From Fidelibacterota bacterium (GTDB lineage: Bacteria > Marinisomatota > SORT01): 26,725 nt of DNA. The notes beneath the pieces are model-generated. The model saw only the letters and a program-made list of their open reading frames with translations, was not told where the DNA came from and did not search any database. Each line of letters begins with the position of its first letter. Within the stretch, counting starts at the first letter, position 1. Both the position numbers and the translations under genes were made by a program. The stretch spans positions 1 through 26,725 of the forward strand of contig JADFMS010000016.1 of NCBI GenBank assembly GCA_022563775.1, written 5' to 3'. This document shows positions 23,011 through 26,725 of this stretch, in pieces.

Positions 23011-23658
23011 ATGTTCAGTTATGTAAGAATCTCCTCTGGCGGTGGTACCGCTCCGAATGTTGAATTGCATTCTGAATCCGAGCTGCTCTCTCATCTTGGC
23101 GAAGCGTTATTAGGGAATGCTCCTGTTCCGTGGAACAGATTAACCGATCATGAAAATATTCGTAAATTCATTTCGGAAACTATTCCTGATCTTGAACAGC
23201 TCAAAGATATTTCCAACGGCGGCGAATTCACTATTCCCGGAAGAATAAAACATAAACCTCGTTTCAACACTCCGACCGGCAAAGCGAAGCTGGCTGTTTT
23301 AGAAGCTCCCGATGCGCGGCCGGAAAGCGGGAAATTCAATCTTATGACATTCCGTTCCGAAGGACAATTTAATACGATCGTATATGAAGAAGAAGACGTG
23401 TTCCGCGGGGTGAAACACCGAAATGTCATCTTCATGAGCGCAGAGGATATTAAGTCAAACGAGCTGCAGGCGTGCACTGAAGTCCTTGTAGAGAGCAGCG
23501 TCGGCAGAATGAGTGTGGAACTCATTAAAGGAGCTGTCAGAAGAGGAAATGTGGCAATGTACTTCCCTGAAGCAAATGAATTAGTGCCCGGGAGAGTAGA
23601 CCCAAAATCTAAAACACCTTCGTTCAAACGAACGCAGGTTAAAATCTCCCCCTTATGA
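23011..23658 (+). CDS. C-terminal open fragment of the YdeP-like oxidoreductase
   Basis: 215 codons in the same frame as the central fragment, after one TAA. It starts within the family motif TTQESMFSYVRISSGG, then has GRIKHKPRFNTPTGKAKL and the molybdopterin-dinucleotide-binding domain ending (FNLMTFRSEGQFNTIVYEE, RNVIFMSAEDIKSNEL, NVAMYFPEANELVPGRVDP). No ribosome site precedes the ATG at 23011. It is best read as the tail of the same broken gene. Confidence 0.6.
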   Translation: MFSYVRISSGGGTAPNVELHSESELLSHLGEALLGNAPVPWNRLTDHENIRKFISETIPDLEQLKDISNGGEFTIPGRIKHKPRFNTPTGKAKLAVLEAPDARPESGKFNLMTFRSEGQFNTIVYEEEDVFRGVKHRNVIFMSAEDIKSNELQACTEVLVESSVGRMSVELIKGAVRRGNVAMYFPEANELVPGRVDPKSKTPSFKRTQVKISPL

Positions 23659-23659
23659 T

Positions 23660-23680
23660 TATTCTCATTATCCGAGAATA
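23660..23680 (+). terminator. Small hairpin after the oxidoreductase gene
   Basis: A 7-bp stem (TATTCTC / GAGAATA) with a 7-base loop begins two bases after the TGA. It is AT-rich and no clean T run follows, so termination is only a weak proposal. Confidence 0.3.
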
Positions 23681-23694
23681 TATTCAAATGATAC

Positions 23695-23722
23695 TTGATT
23701 TTTGTGTGAATCGATGTAAAAT
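23695..23722 (+). promoter_or_regulatory. Possible promoter of the propeller lipoprotein and protease genes
   Basis: TTGATT (23695-23700), a 16-base spacer and TAAAAT (23717-23722). The start would be about 40 bases before the ATG at 23770. Confidence 0.4.
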
Positions 23723-23769
23723 GGATATATCAACTCCTGAACTTTATAACGGAGTATATAAAAAGTAAA

Positions 23770-24783
23770 ATGAGCCGTATAGCCTTTATAACGTTCTTGA
23801 CTTTGGGTCTCGTGCTGACAGCCTGTGATGAAGACCCTGTGAGTTCTAACGACATTGACAATGATGGACGTATAATGTTTATTCGCAACTCACAAGAGTT
23901 CAGCCAAATCTGTACTATAAAACCCGACGGGACCGATCTCCGGATAATAGCCTCTCATGATTTCAGCGATGAATATGTTCCGCAGAATTATCTTTACGCC
24001 CGCTGGTCACCCGATAAGTCGCGCATTGTTGTCGAGGGAGGTCCACGCGAAAGCATCGAATATTATCCCCTCTGGATGATGGATATGAACGGCAGTCTGC
24101 TGTACCGCCTGATCTGGTTTGGCTCCCGACCCGTATGGTCCCCTGACGGCAAGAAGATAGCCTACGTGCGGAGACGAGGGTATTTCTCGCTTATACGCGA
24201 CCTATACCAGATAGACGCAAGCGGTGGCGATGAAGAACTACTTCTCGAGGCAGAAACGGGATACAGGCGGGGATATACCTACTATGCGTATGACCGGTTC
24301 CCGAATGACGGCGGAGAAATTCTCCTTTCTGAGAAGTATGTTTACATTGATTCTACAGGAAGATTGAATGTATCCGACACTGAGCTTCTAGCTTATGATC
24401 CCGACAGTCGAGGGAAACGATATCTAACTGATAATAAAGTAATTAACGGTTACGGAAGAATATCTCCGGACGGTACCCGCATCATATACACCTCGTACTT
24501 ACCTGAACTTTATCCCCCCTACCTTTCCGATCTCCTTTTAATGAGCGCCGAAGGGGATAGTATCCGTTCACTAACTGATGGGCGTCAGCCGGCATCTTAC
24601 TTCCTTGGTGCATGGTCACCTGATGGACAGATGTTTGCGATCAGCGACATCCGTGCAACGGGTTATCCGCAAGAAGAGAAAGGAGCAGATATTTATTTGG
24701 TAGATCTTGCAACGTCAACGTGGGATACGCTCACATTTGGCAGGGGAAAAGGTATTACAAATAGGGTGATGGACTGGAAATAA
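23770..24783 (+). CDS. TolB-like beta-propeller lipoprotein (PD40/WD40-like repeats)
   Basis: 337 residues. The signal peptide ends in a lipobox (LVLTAC, Cys19), so the mature protein should be lipid-anchored in the periplasm or outer membrane. At least four PD40 repeats are visible: YARWSPDKSRIVV (about 77-89), PVWSPDGKKIAYV (about 121-133), GRISPDGTRIIYT and GAWSPDGQMFAIS. Each gives one blade of a TolB-type propeller. The usual role is protein binding; there is no enzymatic motif and no TolB N-terminal domain, so it is not TolB itself. It is followed after 21 bases by a secreted metalloprotease, probably on the same transcript, so it may act near that enzyme. Confidence 0.75.
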   Translation: MSRIAFITFLTLGLVLTACDEDPVSSNDIDNDGRIMFIRNSQEFSQICTIKPDGTDLRIIASHDFSDEYVPQNYLYARWSPDKSRIVVEGGPRESIEYYPLWMMDMNGSLLYRLIWFGSRPVWSPDGKKIAYVRRRGYFSLIRDLYQIDASGGDEELLLEAETGYRRGYTYYAYDRFPNDGGEILLSEKYVYIDSTGRLNVSDTELLAYDPDSRGKRYLTDNKVINGYGRISPDGTRIIYTSYLPELYPPYLSDLLLMSAEGDSIRSLTDGRQPASYFLGAWSPDGQMFAISDIRATGYPQEEKGADIYLVDLATSTWDTLTFGRGKGITNRVMDWK

Positions 24784-24804
24784 AAAACCGGGAGGACATG
24801 AACA

Positions 24805-26725
24805 GTGAAAACAGGAACACCTATAACAAAGCTTTTAATGACTGCAATTGTTCTTGCAGTCCCGCTGCCGGCGTTTTCTCAAATGGAGAATTTCACAGTA
24901 ACGGACAAATTCGGTAATGAACTCCGTGTGCAGCTGGATGTGACCACGGGGTCTCCTCACCGCATTTATGATCTGGACGCCACGGTCGGTCGATACGGGA
25001 AAACGATGGAATCCCTATCGAAAGAGAACATTGGGGATTTCGCTCTTGAACTTTTAGCCGATTACGAAGAGATCATTGGAGTTTCTACATCCAATCTGCG
25101 ATTGCGCAAGGCGAGACTTTCCAATGACGGTGAATGGCATATCTCCTATCAACAAACATACAACGGCGTTCCGGTTTACCGGGCTAAGATCGGCTTCACA
25201 GTCGAGTCCACTGGAGCCATCCACAGAATTGGAGGTGATATATATCCGAAAGTTGCCGTAGATACATCTCCGACAATAACCCGGGAGGATGCTATCCGAT
25301 CGGCGATAACTCATTTCAAATCGGACACTTTAGGAGAAGTCAGCATAAAGGAGCCGCCGCAATTATTTATTTACTCCCGAGGCGACTCGGGAGTTATTAC
25401 TTATTTCCTGACATATCGGCTAAAACTTTTTTCAGCGATGCCTCTAAAAGAAATAATATATTTCGTGGATGGTCATTCCGGTAATATTTTAAATAACTAC
25501 AGCGCTTTTAGACACGGAGAAGGCGGTGGACTGCTGGCTCCGAAATTTAACGTAGATGGATATCTATCGAGAGGATACTACCCTGAGCATCATTACGATA
25601 CGCCTCTAAAAAGCGCCGATTATGTAGGACAACAAGTTCAAGTAAATAAATCTCCAATCCCCGATAGTATTTTCATCGATCATACTTCAGCAAGTGGGTA
25701 CTATGATGTTTTAGTTAATGAAGATTACCTTGTGGGAGAAGATTATAGGCTTCTCTTTTCTACAGACTTAAACTTTTCCGGAACCTATGTAAAAATCATA
25801 AATGGTATAACAGATGTGGCTAATTGGCAATTTGACGCGCCGAGTAATAGAATCAGTCATAACGCCATGCGAACAAATGATGAATCGAATGTTTTCCATC
25901 ATGCGAATTTTATACATGATTTTTTTAAAGCGAGTCCGTTTATTTACACCGAAATGGACTACCAGATGTGGGCTTATGTGCACCAGGGTTCAGGCGTAAA
26001 CGGGCTTGCCAATGGGATAGACATCTTCTTCGGATCTATGGATCTTGACGGAGACGGCGCGGGCGAAGAGTTTGCAAAATCGAGCGATGTTGTTTATCAC
26101 GAATATACTCATAACGTTATCTATCACATTTACAGTGGTTGGATAGGACTAAGTGGGGAAGGGGGTGCAATGGACGAAGGATTGTCCGATTACTATGCAT
26201 GTTCTATCAATGACGACCCGATTATAGGTGAGTCAGTCGAAATTTTTAGGGATCTGGACAATCCACTTTCATATGATCCGGGCGAGGGCATTCACAGGAA
26301 CGGGCAGGTGATCGGCGGGGCAATCTGGGATATGCGTCAAAGTCCGGGTATAGGCGTTTCTTTGGCTGACGAACTCCTATTCAGTGCTTTAGTTCGAACA
26401 CCCCAGGCGGGCGACTTTGCTAACTTACTCGATAATGTACTCTATGAAGACGATGAGGTAGCGAGAGGAGGGGATGAGAACGTATCCAACGGAACGCCCC
26501 ACATTGACGACATACTGTATGCCTTTGAGAATCACATTATCTACCCGGATGACATCACCGTTCCACCTGCAAAACCGAAAAATATACAAATATCGACAGA
26601 GAACAATTTCCCGAGAATAGATTGGAACAGTAATACAGAGCCGGATCTCCTTAGATACAGAGTGTACAAGGTGCTCGACAACCCAAATAATTTTTCTTTA
26701 AGGACAGTCACCACAAATAATTATT
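24805..26725 (+). CDS. Secreted M4/M36-type zinc metalloprotease with FN3 domain, 3' end outside the window
   Basis: The first 640 codons of a gene cut by the window end. The start is a GTG at 24805 with GGGAGG nine bases upstream; it gives a signal peptide (VKTGTPITKLLMTAIVLAVPLPAFSQ, split as KLLMTAIVLA then VPLPAFSQ). A propeptide of the FTP/PepSY kind follows (about 70-235: ISYQQTYNGVPVYRAKIG, IIYFVDGHSGNIL). The catalytic domain has NFIHDFF, a calcium-type loop DLDGDGAGEEF, the zinc motif HEYTH at 432-436 and the third ligand Glu458 in AMDEGLSDYYA. After about residue 585 an FN3-like domain begins (PAKPKNIQI…LRYRVYK). The family cuts peptide bonds in extracellular proteins. A T9SS tail would be expected beyond the window, which I cannot see. 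Confidence 0.85.
   Translation, partial: MKTGTPITKLLMTAIVLAVPLPAFSQMENFTVTDKFGNELRVQLDVTTGSPHRIYDLDATVGRYGKTMESLSKENIGDFALELLADYEEIIGVSTSNLRLRKARLSNDGEWHISYQQTYNGVPVYRAKIGFTVESTGAIHRIGGDIYPKVAVDTSPTITREDAIRSAITHFKSDTLGEVSIKEPPQLFIYSRGDSGVITYFLTYRLKLFSAMPLKEIIYFVDGHSGNILNNYSAFRHGEGGGLLAPKFNVDGYLSRGYYPEHHYDTPLKSADYVGQQVQVNKSPIPDSIFIDHTSASGYYDVLVNEDYLVGEDYRLLFSTDLNFSGTYVKIINGITDVANWQFDAPSNRISHNAMRTNDESNVFHHANFIHDFFKASPFIYTEMDYQMWAYVHQGSGVNGLANGIDIFFGSMDLDGDGAGEEFAKSSDVVYHEYTHNVIYHIYSGWIGLSGEGGAMDEGLSDYYACSINDDPIIGESVEIFRDLDNPLSYDPGEGIHRNGQVIGGAIWDMRQSPGIGVSLADELLFSALVRTPQAGDFANLLDNVLYEDDEVARGGDENVSNGTPHIDDILYAFENHIIYPDDITVPPAKPKNIQISTENNFPRIDWNSNTEPDLLRYRVYKVLDNPNNFSLRTVTTNNY

Larger units (their letters stand above)
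21482..23658 (+). pseudogene. FdhF/YdeP-family molybdopterin oxidoreductase, broken by a frameshift and an in-frame stop
   Basis: Read through both lesions this gives about 725 residues, close to the roughly 760 of YdeP-type oxidoreductases (relatives of formate dehydrogenase H). The first part (frame of 21482) has GGWHSIRYSLQMAKKAGGF and CKACALGMGG…VCKKSMQAQVQDMQPAI, with cysteines in the place of the family's N-terminal cluster. The frame then shifts by -1 at a T7 run (21732-21738) into FFKENSIEDIEKLSGYELES and the Moco-binding body. A TAA at 22993-22995 splits the conserved DEExQxTTQESMF motif, and the same frame goes on to the C-terminus. Lesions are single-base in kind, so it is a recent pseudogene, an assembly error in the T run plus a point mutation, or a recoded gene. 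No FdhD-like partner is in view. Confidence 0.7.

Noticed and set aside
24798..24804. ATG at 24798 as the protease start
   Set aside because: It is in a different frame from the protease; the GTG at 24805 is in frame, well placed after GGGAGG and begins a signal peptide.

Overview
The window looks like a chromosomal segment from a Gram-negative member of the FCB superphylum, most likely a marine or subsurface Marinimicrobia/Calditrichota-like lineage. That placement is inferred from two large secreted proteins that end in type IX secretion (T9SS type A) sorting domains of the NYPNPFNP…KTKKMxLLK kind, a DUF5916 outer-membrane protein, a BamA-type barrel and a lipoprotein with beta-propeller repeats. 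No rRNA, tRNA or CRISPR array was seen.

Left part (1-5610): the end of an NCS2 nucleobase permease on + faces a minus-strand operon with a near-consensus sigma-70 promoter (TTGACA-N17-TAATAT). Its order is CoA-acylating (methyl)malonate-semialdehyde dehydrogenase, beta-ureidopropionase-like amidohydrolase, class III aminotransferase and a DoxX membrane protein. Together these fit the late steps of reductive pyrimidine (uracil/thymine) breakdown: N-carbamoyl-beta-alanine to beta-alanine to malonate semialdehyde to acetyl-CoA. The first two enzymes of that route are not in the window.

The operon is interrupted by a mobile unit (2259-3030) carrying a REP-associated tyrosine transposase (RAYT). 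It is bounded by a 51-bp direct repeat (50/51 identical). The repeat is the former overlap of the amidohydrolase 3' end and the aminotransferase 5' end, so both genes stayed intact. Three copies of a two-hairpin REP-like repeat accompany the transposase: one on each side and one inside its own coding sequence, in frame. This is the most unusual feature of the window.

Middle part (5610-12792): a POTRA/beta-barrel outer-membrane protein, a 14-helix DHA2 drug exporter with a TTG start, a catabolic-type threonine/serine dehydratase, a palindrome-rich MITE-like repeat, a small unrecognised aromatic-rich protein, and a CBM9-like/DUF5916 outer-membrane protein.

Secreted-protein block (12801-20603, minus): a 1060-residue protein built from two tandem beta-helix plus cohesin-like modules and a T9SS tail; then a two-gene unit consisting of a trimeric fibre with YadA-like head repeats and an S74 self-cleaving chaperone domain, followed by an Ig/FN3-rich protein with a T9SS tail. 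A perfect TGTGA-N6-TCACA (CRP-type) site lies upstream of that unit.

Right part (20895-26725): a start-less ORF remnant, a TfoX-N-like gene coupled by ATGA to an FdhF/YdeP-family molybdopterin oxidoreductase that is broken by a -1 frameshift at a U UUU UUA heptamer and by an in-frame TAA, a TolB-like propeller lipoprotein, and the start of a secreted M4/M36-type zinc metalloprotease that runs off the window.
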